The notes: generated by a model not told the origin, from the letters alone. DNA of 18,619 nucleotides from Syntrophaceae bacterium UBA1062 (GCA_002316295.1 DCDF01000140.1:21274-39892); one strand, 5' to 3'; positions 7,635-15,026 are shown, counted from the first letter of the stretch. Numbers and translations are program-made.

Positions 7635-8786
7635 ATGGCAAGGGATTATTACGAGATCCTGGGGGTTCCCAAGGACGCGAGTGCGAATCAGATCAAGGAA
7701 GCATACCGCAAACTTTCCCGGAAGTGGCATCCCGATATCAACCCGGGCAACAGGGAGGCCGAGGAAAAGTTCAAGGAGATCAGTGCGGCCTATGATGTGC
7801 TCGGCAGCGAGGACAAGCGCAGGCTCTATGACGAGTTCGGCGAGGCCGGGCTCCATCCGGGCTTCGACGAGCAGCAGGCCCGCCGGTACCGGCAGTGGTC
7901 GGGGGGCCGTCAGCAGGGGGCGGAAGGAGGCGGGGAGCCTGGAGGCGAATGGGCTGCCGAAGACTTCGGCCGCTTTCGGAGCTATGAGGACATCTTCGGA
8001 AACCTGTTCGATTTCGAGCAGGAAGGCCCGGCCTTCCACGAACGGGCCCGTGGAAGGGATCTTGAATACACGATGAGCATTGATTTCGTCTCCGCCCTGA
8101 AAGGGGTCCAGACCGAGATAGCCATGGACAAGACGAAAGTCTGCCCCACCTGCCGGGGAAACGGGATAGACCCTGGTGCCGGCGCTGCCACTTGCACGGT
8201 CTGCGGAGGAACGGGCAGACTGGACGTGGCCCGCGGCCCCATACAGTTCACCAAGCCGTGCCCCCGCTGCCGCGGTACGGGCAGGATTGGCAAGCCCTGC
8301 CCCACATGTGCCGGTCAGGGTATGGTGTCAGGGGTCGAGAGGATAAAGGTCTCCATACCCCCCGGCGTAATGGAGGGCTCACGGGTCAGGATTGCAGGAA
8401 AGGGAGAGCCGGCCGGGAGAGGAGGAACACCCGGAGACCTCTATCTCGTCATCCACGTCCCCGAACACCCGTTCCTCAAGCGCGAGGGGGACGATCTGAC
8501 CATGGAGGTGCCTGTGACTGTACGCGAGGCCATGGCGGGAGGAACAATAACGGTTCCCACCGTGGACGGACGCATCAGGGTCAAGGTGCCCCCGGGAAGC
8601 CAGAGCGGCCAGACTCTCAAGGTCAGAGGGAAAGGCGCCTTGAATCCGAAAACCAAACAAAAGGGCGATCTGCTGATCCGTCTGGTGGTCAAGGTACCCA
8701 GGACCGAAGACAAGGAAGCGCTGGACGCCGCTGAGAAAATCGAACGGCTCTACCAGGGCGACGTGCGGGCAGGGCTGAGGCTGTAA
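7635..8786 (+). CDS. dnaJ: Type I DnaJ co-chaperone (Hsp40)
   Basis: A 383-aa cytoplasmic co-chaperone that delivers substrates to DnaK and stimulates its ATPase. The J-domain spans residues 1-70 with HPD at 32-34. A Gly/Gln/Arg-rich linker follows (about 75-125) and leads into SYEDIFGNLFDF. The cysteine-rich domain has four CxxCxGxG repeats with cysteine pairs at 170/173, 187/190, 209/212 and 222/225, so both zinc sites are intact. The C-terminal substrate-binding beta domains run from about 235 to 355. The start at MARDYY is chosen because the J-domain begins there and GGAGG lies nine bases upstream; a GTG at 7617 is in frame but less likely. No dnaK or grpE is adjacent. A CbpM-like gene lies 1.4 kb downstream on the other strand. 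The linker is less Phe-rich than in the main housekeeping DnaJ, so this may be a second copy. Confidence 0.93.
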   Translation: MARDYYEILGVPKDASANQIKEAYRKLSRKWHPDINPGNREAEEKFKEISAAYDVLGSEDKRRLYDEFGEAGLHPGFDEQQARRYRQWSGGRQQGAEGGGEPGGEWAAEDFGRFRSYEDIFGNLFDFEQEGPAFHERARGRDLEYTMSIDFVSALKGVQTEIAMDKTKVCPTCRGNGIDPGAGAATCTVCGGTGRLDVARGPIQFTKPCPRCRGTGRIGKPCPTCAGQGMVSGVERIKVSIPPGVMEGSRVRIAGKGEPAGRGGTPGDLYLVIHVPEHPFLKREGDDLTMEVPVTVREAMAGGTITVPTVDGRIRVKVPPGSQSGQTLKVRGKGALNPKTKQKGDLLIRLVVKVPRTEDKEALDAAEKIERLYQGDVRAGLRL

Positions 8787-8921
8787 GCCCGTCCATTCTC
8801 ATACCCGCAGGTCATGTTCCGGCCGGGCTCCTCTCAGGCGCAGCCGCATTGAACCGGCACATTCGAAAGGATTGTCTCCTGCGGATCGTTCCTGGGCCGG
8901 CTGATATTTTTACCCATTGTC

Positions 8922-8951
8922 TTGCGTTTATGCAAATTGCTTTGTTATAAT
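8922..8951 (+). promoter_or_regulatory. Extended -10 sigma70 promoter upstream of the mgtE-like gene
   Basis: TTGCGT (8922-8927), an 18-bp spacer and a perfect TATAAT (8946-8951) preceded by TGT, which gives the extended -10 form TGnTATAAT. This is the best promoter match in the window. Transcription would start near 8958. Confidence 0.65.
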
Positions 8952-9022
8952 CAATTCATGGATCAGGACAACTATCGAGGCGGCCAGGGATGTCCTGCTC
9001 CTCGTTCCTCCGGCATCCGAAC

Positions 9023-9057
9023 GTCCTGGTGGGGATCTTCGGGTTTCTCTCCAGGAC
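9023..9057 (+). promoter_or_regulatory. Leader hairpin with UUCG tetraloop
   Basis: GTCCTGG (9023-9029) pairs with CCAGGAC (9051-9057). After one T-T mismatch the stem continues as GGGGA/TTCTC with two G-U pairs, one bulge and a final T-G and C-G pair closing a TTCG loop. Each arm of the basal stem can also pair with the upstream copies at 8964-8970 and 8991-8997, so this hairpin could exist in two exclusive states. Confidence 0.5.
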
Positions 9058-9117
9058 TCCTGCAGGTGATTTCCGGCATGAACGGCTTTTTGATGATTTC
9101 AGGATAATTATACGACA

Positions 9118-10101
9118 ATGAAGCAGGAGATCGATCACATACATCAGCAGGTGATGAACGTCGCACGCAAGGACTTCACCCAGCTGAAAAAGGATATTAC
9201 CGTAGAGGAGGCCCTGAAGGCTATCCGCAAGGAAGAGCTGGGAGAGAAGATCGTCTACTTTTACGTGGTCGACAAAAACGACGTGCTGGTCGGCGTCCTT
9301 CCCACCCGACGCCTGCTGGGCGCGCAGCCCGACCAAAAGCTCTCGGATATCATGGTGTCGAACGTGGTGGCCCTTCCGGCAACATCCACGGTGCTGGATG
9401 CATGTGAGCTGTTCGTGATACACAAATTCCTCGCATTTCCCGTGGTTGATGAAAAGCACCGAATCGTCGGGATCGTTGATGTGGGATTCTTCACGGACGA
9501 GGTCTTTGACATCGCCGAGAAAGAACATCTGAACGAACTGTTCGAAACCATCGGCTTCCATGTATCTCAGGTGCGTGACGCGACAACGGTAAAGGCGTTC
9601 CGCTTCCGGTTCCCCTGGCTGATGGCCACCATCACAGGCGGCACAGTGGCCGCATTTCTTGCCGGCGCCTTTGAAATGACCATCGCCAAGAGCATCATAC
9701 TGGCATTCTTCCTGACACTGGTGCTGGGTCTCGGAGAGAGTGTGGCCACTCAGTCCATGGCGGTCACGATCCAGAAGCTGCGGCATGCGCGGCCCACCTT
9801 GGGATGGTACCTCAGAATGTTTGTCCATGAGATCGGAACGGCCCTGATGCTGGGCGCCGCCAGCGGGTTTCTGGTGGCGGTCGTTATCCTTTTTTGGAAA
9901 GGCGCGCTCATCACGGCCTTTTCCGTGGGGGTCAGCATCCTGCTGGCGATATGCTCCGCCTGCCTCCTGGGGTTGAGCATCCCCACCCTGCTGCACAAGT
10001 TCGACCTGGATCCCAAAATTTCCTCGGGCCCGGTCACCCTCGCCCTGGCGGATATCTTTACCCTGCTCTTCTATTTCGGCGTCGCCGCCCTGATCCTGTG
10101 A
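9118..10101 (+). CDS. MgtE-type Mg2+ channel/transporter lacking the MgtE N-terminal domain
   Basis: A 327-aa inner-membrane protein. Residues 20-135 form two CBS domains (YFYVVDKNDVLVGVLPTRRL and FPVVDEKHRIVGIVDV). A linker helix follows, then the five-helix MgtE membrane domain (about 165-327). The GNAGTQS-like pore motif appears as GESVATQS (206-213), and the conserved pore aspartate of MgtE corresponds to D312 in ALADIFTLLFYF. Typical MgtE proteins are about 450 aa and begin with a helical N domain that senses Mg2+ with the CBS pair; that domain is absent here. The likely role is divalent cation uptake, with gating by the CBS pair. The ATG at 9118 is the first in frame after a stop. Its SD (AGGA) lies 13 bases away, weak, and may be masked by leader structure. 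Mg2+ versus Co2+ or Ni2+ selectivity cannot be decided. Confidence 0.85.
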   Translation: MKQEIDHIHQQVMNVARKDFTQLKKDITVEEALKAIRKEELGEKIVYFYVVDKNDVLVGVLPTRRLLGAQPDQKLSDIMVSNVVALPATSTVLDACELFVIHKFLAFPVVDEKHRIVGIVDVGFFTDEVFDIAEKEHLNELFETIGFHVSQVRDATTVKAFRFRFPWLMATITGGTVAAFLAGAFEMTIAKSIILAFFLTLVLGLGESVATQSMAVTIQKLRHARPTLGWYLRMFVHEIGTALMLGAASGFLVAVVILFWKGALITAFSVGVSILLAICSACLLGLSIPTLLHKFDLDPKISSGPVTLALADIFTLLFYFGVAALIL

Positions 10102-10161
10102 TCCTTCAGGCGTGCGGGATCCATGGCCGGCCTGAACCGCGAAGCCACCGCACCATCTTTC

Positions 10162-10479
10162 TCACGGCCCCTGTTCGAACATACGCCGGATCTCATCGGC
10201 CAGGTCTTTGAGAATGTCGTCGAACTGTCTTCTCATGTCGATCATGTTCTGCCGCATTCCCAGGATCACCTCGACCCCGGGCAGATTGATGTCCATGTCC
10301 TCCACGAGAACCTTGGCGACTCTGATCTTGTCGATTTCCTGTCTCCGGAGCAGGTTCCCTCCACGGGAATCGTCGCGCATCAGGGTGATGATATCCTCTC
10401 TCTGCAGCGCGGCGATGAATTCCTCGTCGATATTCAGGATCTCGACCACCTCTCTGACGGTCCAGACGTCCTTCTCCAT
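10162..10479 (-). CDS. MerR-like chaperone modulator, CbpM family-like
   Basis: A 105-aa protein with an N-terminal winged helix-turn-helix-like segment (WTVREVVEILNIDEEFIAALQ, then a turn and LLRRQEIDKIRVAKVL). A helical C-terminus follows, NLPGVEVILGMRQNMIDMRRQF, resembling CbpM and HspR-type MerR proteins. CbpM proteins bind the J-domain of CbpA and inhibit it, while HspR is a repressor of dnaK/dnaJ. Either role would suit the dnaJ gene 1.4 kb away on the opposite strand. GAGGGG lies four bases before the ATG. The PilZ gene is 81 bases upstream on the same strand, so the two may be co-transcribed. The C-terminal half is amphipathic and suits dimerisation. The partner assignment is inference. 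Confidence 0.72.
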   Translation of the reverse strand: MEKDVWTVREVVEILNIDEEFIAALQREDIITLMRDDSRGGNLLRRQEIDKIRVAKVLVEDMDINLPGVEVILGMRQNMIDMRRQFDDILKDLADEIRRMFEQGP

Positions 10480-10560
10480 CGTTCCCCTCGGGCGGCGTTA
10501 TACGGGCATCTCCGATCCGTCCGGAAGAATACCCCTGGAAGTGATGCGATCGTGGTCCGC

Positions 10561-10872
10561 TCAGGAGAACCTGACCCCGGCCCCGTACCGGCGGTGCCTC
10601 GCCTCGGCCAGGGGTCTGCACCATCTGACTGTACCGGTGCTCTCGTTCAGCTCGCCTGGGCAAAACCCGGCCGGGGCCCGCTGCAGCAGGTGGATGCGGA
10701 TGTTTTCTCCCGGCCTCATTTCGTGATCGCACTCGAGATAGAGGCCATCTTCGCTGATATTCATGATGACCGCCTCGTAAAACCCGTCTCTCAGGCAGGT
10801 GAGGCATTTCAGATCCATGATCCTGCGGGCCTTCGTACGCCGCGTTTCCTTTTGTTCTCCTGACAGCGGCAT
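10561..10872 (-). CDS. Single-domain PilZ protein (c-di-GMP binding)
   Basis: A 103-aa protein made of one PilZ domain. It shows the RxxxR arm (R12-x-x-x-R16 in RRTKARR) and the N38-x-S40-x-x-G43 motif in NISEDG. The domain ends with the beta-strand RYGAGVRF. These are the c-di-GMP contact residues of PilZ domains, so binding is likely. The role would be as a cytoplasmic adaptor for motility, exopolysaccharide or a nearby output. It is a paralogue of the second PilZ gene in this window with the motifs in identical register. GGGAG lies seven bases before the ATG, and a perfect TATAAT is found 40 bases upstream. It precedes the CbpM-like gene. Confidence 0.8.
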   Translation of the reverse strand: MPLSGEQKETRRTKARRIMDLKCLTCLRDGFYEAVIMNISEDGLYLECDHEMRPGENIRIHLLQRAPAGFCPGELNESTGTVRWCRPLAEARHRRYGAGVRFS

Positions 10873-10911
10873 CGGTCGACTCCCTGCACAGCGAAACCTT
10901 GTCCTTTACTC

Positions 10912-10917
10912 ATTATA
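10912..10917 (-). promoter_or_regulatory. -10 element upstream of the PilZ gene
   Basis: Perfect TATAAT on the minus strand, 40 bases before the ATG. The nearest -35-like TTGATA lies 20 bp upstream, longer than the usual spacing, so the promoter may depend on an activator. Confidence 0.4.
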
Positions 10918-10996
10918 GTAGCGGGTGCGCCGGAGGGTATCAAACAGGAAACGCGGCAGAGGAGCCGACCGCCCTTCCGCCGGTCCCGATCCCTGT

Positions 10997-11716
10997 TCAG
11001 AATAGAATGAGTCTCAGTGCCACCAGGAAGAGGAACACGCCGACAAACATCCGGAACCGGCTCTGGGGCAGCCTGTCCAGGAATTTCCGGGCGAGCCGTG
11101 CTCCGATAAAGGACGCGGGGATACAGACGATCAGGGCGGCGGTCAGATCCCGGCCCAGATTCACCCCGCCGAGGAAATACCGGGATATGCGGGTGATGTC
11201 TATGAAAAAAGCGATGATACCCGATGTGAAGAGATAGGCATCCCTGGGAAGGTCGAACGCGGTCAGGAAGGCCCCCCTGACCGCTCCCCCCACACCGAAG
11301 AAGCCCGCCGACAAGCCGGACAGAATGCCGCCGGCCACAGCAGTGCCATTGTTTTCGGGAAGCGCCCACCGCGGGTTTGCAAACAGGAAGGCCACATAGA
11401 GCACGAGGAATACGCCCAGGATCCTCTGCAAGGGCAGCCCCTGTGCTTGGAAAGTGAGCGCCGCTCCGATATAGCTGGCTATGATCCCGGAGAGCCCGAA
11501 GCCGAGGATGAGCTTCCACTGTATTCCTTTCCTGAAGAGCAGCATCATCCAGACAGCGCCGAAGAGATGGATGATGCCGACGAACAGGAGCGTGACCGGC
11601 ATCGGCAGGAATACGGCCAGGACGGGAACCATGATCGTGGAGGTTCCGAAACCTGTGGCTGTCCCGACAGCCGAGGCGGCAAGTGTCAGAACGGCAAGGA
11701 GAACGACTTCCGTCAT
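10997..11716 (-). CDS. TauE/SafE family sulfite/anion exporter-like membrane protein
   Basis: A 239-aa integral membrane protein with about seven to eight helices in two repeats. The repeats are marked by GTATGFGTSTIMVPVL in the first half and GGILSGLSAGFFGVGGA in the second, the internal duplication typical of the TauE/SafE (DUF81) family. Members export sulfite, sulfoacetate or related organosulfur anions, but many have no known substrate. A GGAGG seven bases before the ATG sets the start. The histidine kinase gene ends 60 bases upstream on the same strand, so the two may form one transcription unit; the kinase could sense a related compound. No sulfur-metabolism gene is in the window. Confidence 0.85.
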   Translation of the reverse strand: MTEVVLLAVLTLAASAVGTATGFGTSTIMVPVLAVFLPMPVTLLFVGIIHLFGAVWMMLLFRKGIQWKLILGFGLSGIIASYIGAALTFQAQGLPLQRILGVFLVLYVAFLFANPRWALPENNGTAVAGGILSGLSAGFFGVGGAVRGAFLTAFDLPRDAYLFTSGIIAFFIDITRISRYFLGGVNLGRDLTAALIVCIPASFIGARLARKFLDRLPQSRFRMFVGVFLFLVALRLILF

Positions 11717-11776
11717 GCCGCACCTCCGGGACGAATGGAGCGCTCACACCTGCGGGGTCTTGTCCGAACGTTGAGG

Positions 11777-14209
11777 CTATACATGTCGCCGGCGTGCCTT
11801 TGGTGCATCCGCACTCAGGCTCTCGCGGTCTTTCCCTTCCTTTCCCGACACCTGCAAAACGGGCAGAAATACGGAGAACGTGGTGCCCTTTCCCTTCCTG
11901 CTCCAGACCGTTATCTCGCCCCGGTGGTCCCTGACGATCTCCCGCGCGATGGCGAGGCCCATGCCCGCTCCCTCTGTCGGTTTTTTGGTGGTGAAGAAAG
12001 GCTCGAAGACACGAGAGACGGTTTGCTCGTCCATGCCCTCGCCGGTGTCGCGAACCAGAATGCGCACATAGTTTCCGGCGGGAAGCTCCGGAGAGATGCC
12101 CGAGGCCTCCTCTTCGCTCAGAACCGCCCGGCCCGCGACCACATCGAGCATGCCCCCTTTTTTCCTCATGGCGTATCCCGCATTGTCCCCGAGGTTGATC
12201 AGCACCTGTTTTATCTGGATCGGATCGGCCATGATCCGGGCTCTCCCGACAGCACTTCGGTGCCGGATTTCGATCGTGCTCGGCAGGACGGACCTGAGAA
12301 AGGCCACGGACTCGGACAGCACCGATGATGCAGCGACAGGGTGCTTTTCCCGTACCTGCTTCCGGCCAAAGGTGACGATCTGACTCACCAGGTCGCTCCC
12401 CAGGCGGGCGGCCTGCAGCGTCTCCTGCAGCATGGGCCGGATCGTCTCGTCCTTGTCCAGATCCGCCAGGGCGGTTTCCGTGTTCAGGATGATGGGGGTG
12501 AAGATGTTCTTGAGGTCATGGGCTATCCCGCCGGCCAGATTCCCTATGTCCTCTGTTTTCTGGATCTCCGCTACCTTGCGCTGGAGCATTATCTCCCGGG
12601 TCACATCTCGCACGACCGCGATATAATTTATGATGCTCCCGGACTCATCCCGTATGGGCGACACGCTCAGGTTCACCTCAATGATCTCACCCGTTTTCCG
12701 CTTTCGCCTCCTGCAGCCGCTCCACGCCTTTCCCTGCGCGACGATCTTTCCGAGAATGTCCTGATAGCGGTCGCCCATGAAATATTCCCCGAGCGTATCC
12801 GGACTCTTGCCGACAAGGTCCCGGCGCCGATATCCGCTCATCTGCTCAAAGGCCGTATTCACATACTCGATGGTGAGAGACGGGCTGAGAAGGACTATTC
12901 CCTCGCCCGCGCTCTCCACAGCCGAGGCGAGCCTGACGATGTCGCGGCGCATCTTCTTCTGCAGCTTCCTGCCGGCGTCCCGGAGCACGTCCTGGGCGCG
13001 TTTCAGATCGGTGATGTCGCTGAAAAAGACGAATGCGCCCTTGCGCTCATCACCGGCTGTCCCGAACCGCGGAACGCAGTCGACTGAGATCCACCGCTGC
13101 CGACCGAGCTTCGGGTTCGTAAAACTAATCACCTGATTTCTGCACGACGCCCCTTCCTTGAGCGCCTGGAGCTTCTCAAACGTCGCGGCGCACAACGGGT
13201 CGTCCTCGCAGCCGATATCGGGCATCCACGACAGGGCCTCGGGAAGCTCCCGTCCGTACATCTCCTGCAAGTCCAGACCGATGATGGTTTCGGCCGCGGA
13301 ATTCGCCGAGACGATCCGGTTTTGTTCGTCGAGCTCGATCACCCCTTGAACCAGGGTGTCGTGGAGCGTCCGATACCGCTCCTCCGATCCCTTGAGCGCC
13401 TTGATGGCGTCCTTGAGCTCTGTGATGTTCTGGAGCACGATGTTAACCCCCACCCTCCTGCCGGATTCGTCCGCAACCGGAATCCAATGGGTGATCCACG
13501 TCTGGGTAGACCCGCCTGGCGACTCAAGAGGCTCCTGGAACTCTACGCCGAATCGGGGCCTTCCCGATTCGATGACACCCCGGGCAGTCGCCTCGATCCG
13601 ATCCGCCAGCAGGGGCATGATCTCCCGCACGGACCGCCCCCGGTGTTCATCGGCGGGCAGACCGTTCATTCTGGCCAGGTATTCATTGACCTTCACACAG
13701 CGCATGTCCGGATCGAGGAGGCACATTCCGACGGGAATGGAGTCATAGACGATCTCCAGCCTCCGCCGCGCCTCTCTTTCCTTGTTCAGCGCCTCATCTC
13801 CCGCCTTCTTCTCCGCGGTGACATCTTCGAGAACGAGAGAAGACCCGTCTTCTTCGGGGAGGCAGCGGCATGACACCCATCTTCCGGGATGCCCGGGAAC
13901 ATGCATCTCGAATTTGATGACGGCGCCGGTTTTCAGACCCTCTGCGCACGCATCGGTGATCCGCTTCGCATTCTCTTCGGGAACCGCACTGCTCAAGGGC
14001 CTGCCTTCGAGATCATATTTCGATTTTCGGAGCTGGGCGGCCGCCAGATCGCTTACTTGAATGATCGTGAGGGCTCTGTCCAGACGGACGACTCCCAGCC
14101 CGAGCCGCTCCAAGCGTTTGTCTGTGCCGGCGGACATGGACAAACGTTTTCTGATCGGCTTCACTTTCGGCTTTTCCGTTGTACGCATGGTCTCCCGCGT
14201 GTCGATCAT
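11777..14209 (-). CDS. Cytoplasmic multi-PAS sensor histidine kinase (NtrB-like)
   Basis: An 810-aa protein without membrane segments. Four PAS-type domains lie at about 33-135, 152-265, 278-405 and 425-545, separated by short coiled segments. The dimerisation helix follows with H564 in GGIAHDLKN, then the N-box NLGDNAGYAM (672-681), the G1 box DTGEGM (721-726), the F-box FEPFFTTK and the G2 box GAGMGLAI. The H-box is unusual: most kinases of this type have HDFNN, while here it is HDLKN, although the catalytic H, D/E and final N are kept. It autophosphorylates and would pass phosphate to a response regulator, which is not in the window. The start is uncertain; an ATG at codon 8 has GGGAG close by, and the first ATG has only GGGTGA. 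It lies 60 bases upstream of the TauE/SafE gene. Confidence 0.92.
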   Translation of the reverse strand: MIDTRETMRTTEKPKVKPIRKRLSMSAGTDKRLERLGLGVVRLDRALTIIQVSDLAAAQLRKSKYDLEGRPLSSAVPEENAKRITDACAEGLKTGAVIKFEMHVPGHPGRWVSCRCLPEEDGSSLVLEDVTAEKKAGDEALNKEREARRRLEIVYDSIPVGMCLLDPDMRCVKVNEYLARMNGLPADEHRGRSVREIMPLLADRIEATARGVIESGRPRFGVEFQEPLESPGGSTQTWITHWIPVADESGRRVGVNIVLQNITELKDAIKALKGSEERYRTLHDTLVQGVIELDEQNRIVSANSAAETIIGLDLQEMYGRELPEALSWMPDIGCEDDPLCAATFEKLQALKEGASCRNQVISFTNPKLGRQRWISVDCVPRFGTAGDERKGAFVFFSDITDLKRAQDVLRDAGRKLQKKMRRDIVRLASAVESAGEGIVLLSPSLTIEYVNTAFEQMSGYRRRDLVGKSPDTLGEYFMGDRYQDILGKIVAQGKAWSGCRRRKRKTGEIIEVNLSVSPIRDESGSIINYIAVVRDVTREIMLQRKVAEIQKTEDIGNLAGGIAHDLKNIFTPIILNTETALADLDKDETIRPMLQETLQAARLGSDLVSQIVTFGRKQVREKHPVAASSVLSESVAFLRSVLPSTIEIRHRSAVGRARIMADPIQIKQVLINLGDNAGYAMRKKGGMLDVVAGRAVLSEEEASGISPELPAGNYVRILVRDTGEGMDEQTVSRVFEPFFTTKKPTEGAGMGLAIAREIVRDHRGEITVWSRKGKGTTFSVFLPVLQVSGKEGKDRESLSADAPKARRRHV

Positions 14210-14293
14210 TCACCCACGGCCGTACTGCACAAGCAGCCATGCGGCTTACCCGTCCGCCTTCTCCTCACGCCCCCCGTCATCGATGGCGGCTTG

Positions 14294-14317
14294 AAGGAAA
14301 ACAAGGCCCTTCGGGCC
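14294..14317 (-). terminator. Rho-independent terminator of the second PilZ gene
   Basis: On the minus strand GGCCC and GGGCC form a 5-bp GC stem with a GAA loop (14317-14305), followed by TTGTTTTCCTT. It is about 50 bases past the stop codon and separates this gene from the kinase gene. Confidence 0.6.
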
Positions 14318-14363
14318 GGCGGGATACCGGCATCCTGTATGCTTTGTCACGCAGCGGCATTTG

Positions 14364-14879
14364 TCAGAGCGCATTTCCGATAAGAAATCTCACAGCCGGC
14401 CTGCGCACCGCATCCGGGTATCTGTTCAGGCCGCTCCGGCAGTGTTCGCACAGCCATGCAGGACCCTTCTGCCCACGCACATCCCACAGGCTTATGGTGG
14501 CGCCGCACATATCGCAGGAGTAAATCACTCCGGGGCGGCATTCCAGCGCTTCTTCGCAGCTGCTCGGCAGAGAAAGCCTGATGCCTGCCCCATACGAGCG
14601 ATGCCGTCCGGTCTTCACGGGCCTGCACCACCGGATGACTCCGGTGGTGTCGCAGAAACGGCTGTGTTCCAGAATCCTCGGCACCAGCTGAATCGGATGT
14701 ATGTGCACCATCTCACCAGGCTCTATCCTCTCATCTATCTCCAGATAGACGCCGTCTTCGCTCATGTTGAAGGCAGTGGCTCCGCGTGGGCACTCATCTT
14801 GGTGAACAATGCGCTTCAGCTCGAGAGGAAACCTGCACTGAACACGGTCATGAGTCCGTTGTTCTCTGAATGTCGCCAT
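14364..14879 (-). CDS. PilZ domain protein with C-terminal zinc-ribbon-like tail
   Basis: A 171-aa protein. The PilZ domain (about 8-104) has R12-x-x-x-R16 (RVQCR), the N38-x-S40-x-x-G43 motif (NMSEDG) and the closing strand SYGAGIRL. It shares long stretches with the shorter PilZ protein in this window, for example a VRWCRP or VIRWCRP segment before RHR-YGAG. After the domain comes a tail with two CxxC pairs, C122/C125 (SCDMCG) and C144/C147 (LCEHC), spaced like a treble-clef or zinc ribbon. A c-di-GMP-controlled adaptor with a metal-binding tail is the simplest reading, and the tail may bind a protein or nucleic-acid partner. The upstream SD (GGGGTG) is moderate. The promoter region is palindromic, and a terminator follows the gene, so it is probably monocistronic. 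Confidence 0.78.
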   Translation of the reverse strand: MATFREQRTHDRVQCRFPLELKRIVHQDECPRGATAFNMSEDGVYLEIDERIEPGEMVHIHPIQLVPRILEHSRFCDTTGVIRWCRPVKTGRHRSYGAGIRLSLPSSCEEALECRPGVIYSCDMCGATISLWDVRGQKGPAWLCEHCRSGLNRYPDAVRRPAVRFLIGNAL

Positions 14880-14930
14880 CGTTCTACACCCCGCTGTTCA
14901 CTTTCGCCGCCCTCTTCGTGAATGCACGAG

Positions 14931-14989
14931 GCTCATGACACATTGCTCATGTTATGAGAGTTTAGTATGTGCGGTTGGCGGTAAATCAA
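14931..14989 (-). promoter_or_regulatory. Promoter with operator-like repeats before the PilZ-zinc-ribbon gene
   Basis: On the minus strand TTGATT (14989-14984) and TACTAA (14967-14962) are spaced by 16 bp. The expected start point falls inside the palindrome CTCAT-GTT-ATGAG (14946-14958). A direct repeat GCTCATG occurs at 14931-14937 and 14945-14951, a 14-bp period. Such repeats over the start region suggest repressor control. Confidence 0.45.
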
Positions 14990-15026
14990 GAGGAGAAGTG
15001 AAAAACTTTTCCCTTTCGCGAAGCCC

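Larger units (their letters stand above)
8787..9117 (+). other. Intergenic region: dnaJ 3' flank, strong promoter and 160-nt leader of the mgtE-like gene
   Basis: Of these 331 bases the first 130 follow dnaJ and show only a weak AGCCCG/CGGGCT repeat. A strong promoter at 8922-8951 then starts a leader of about 160 nt. The leader has four mutually complementary elements: CAGGACA at 8964-8970, TGTCCTG at 8991-8997, GTCCTGG at 9023-9029 and CCAGGAC at 9051-9057. The last two close a long hairpin capped by a C(TTCG)G tetraloop. The only Shine-Dalgarno candidate, CAGGA at 9100-9104, is a fifth match able to pair with the TCCTG elements. I see no match to the M-box consensus. The 49-codon frame starting at 8958 would begin at the transcript start itself and is not called. 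Confidence 0.55.

Noticed and set aside
8922..9107. 61-codon plus-strand frame before the mgtE-like gene
   Set aside because: It begins within the -35 region, and its internal ATG at 8958 coincides with the expected transcript start. It has no SD, and the region has better support as a structured RNA leader.
8958..9117. M-box (ykoK) Mg2+ riboswitch
   Set aside because: The conserved M-box core could not be recognised by eye. A covariance-model search would be decisive.
8956..9996. Minus-strand open frame of 346 codons
   Set aside because: It is antisense to the mgtE-like gene and its leader, with no recognisable domain and a low-complexity translation.
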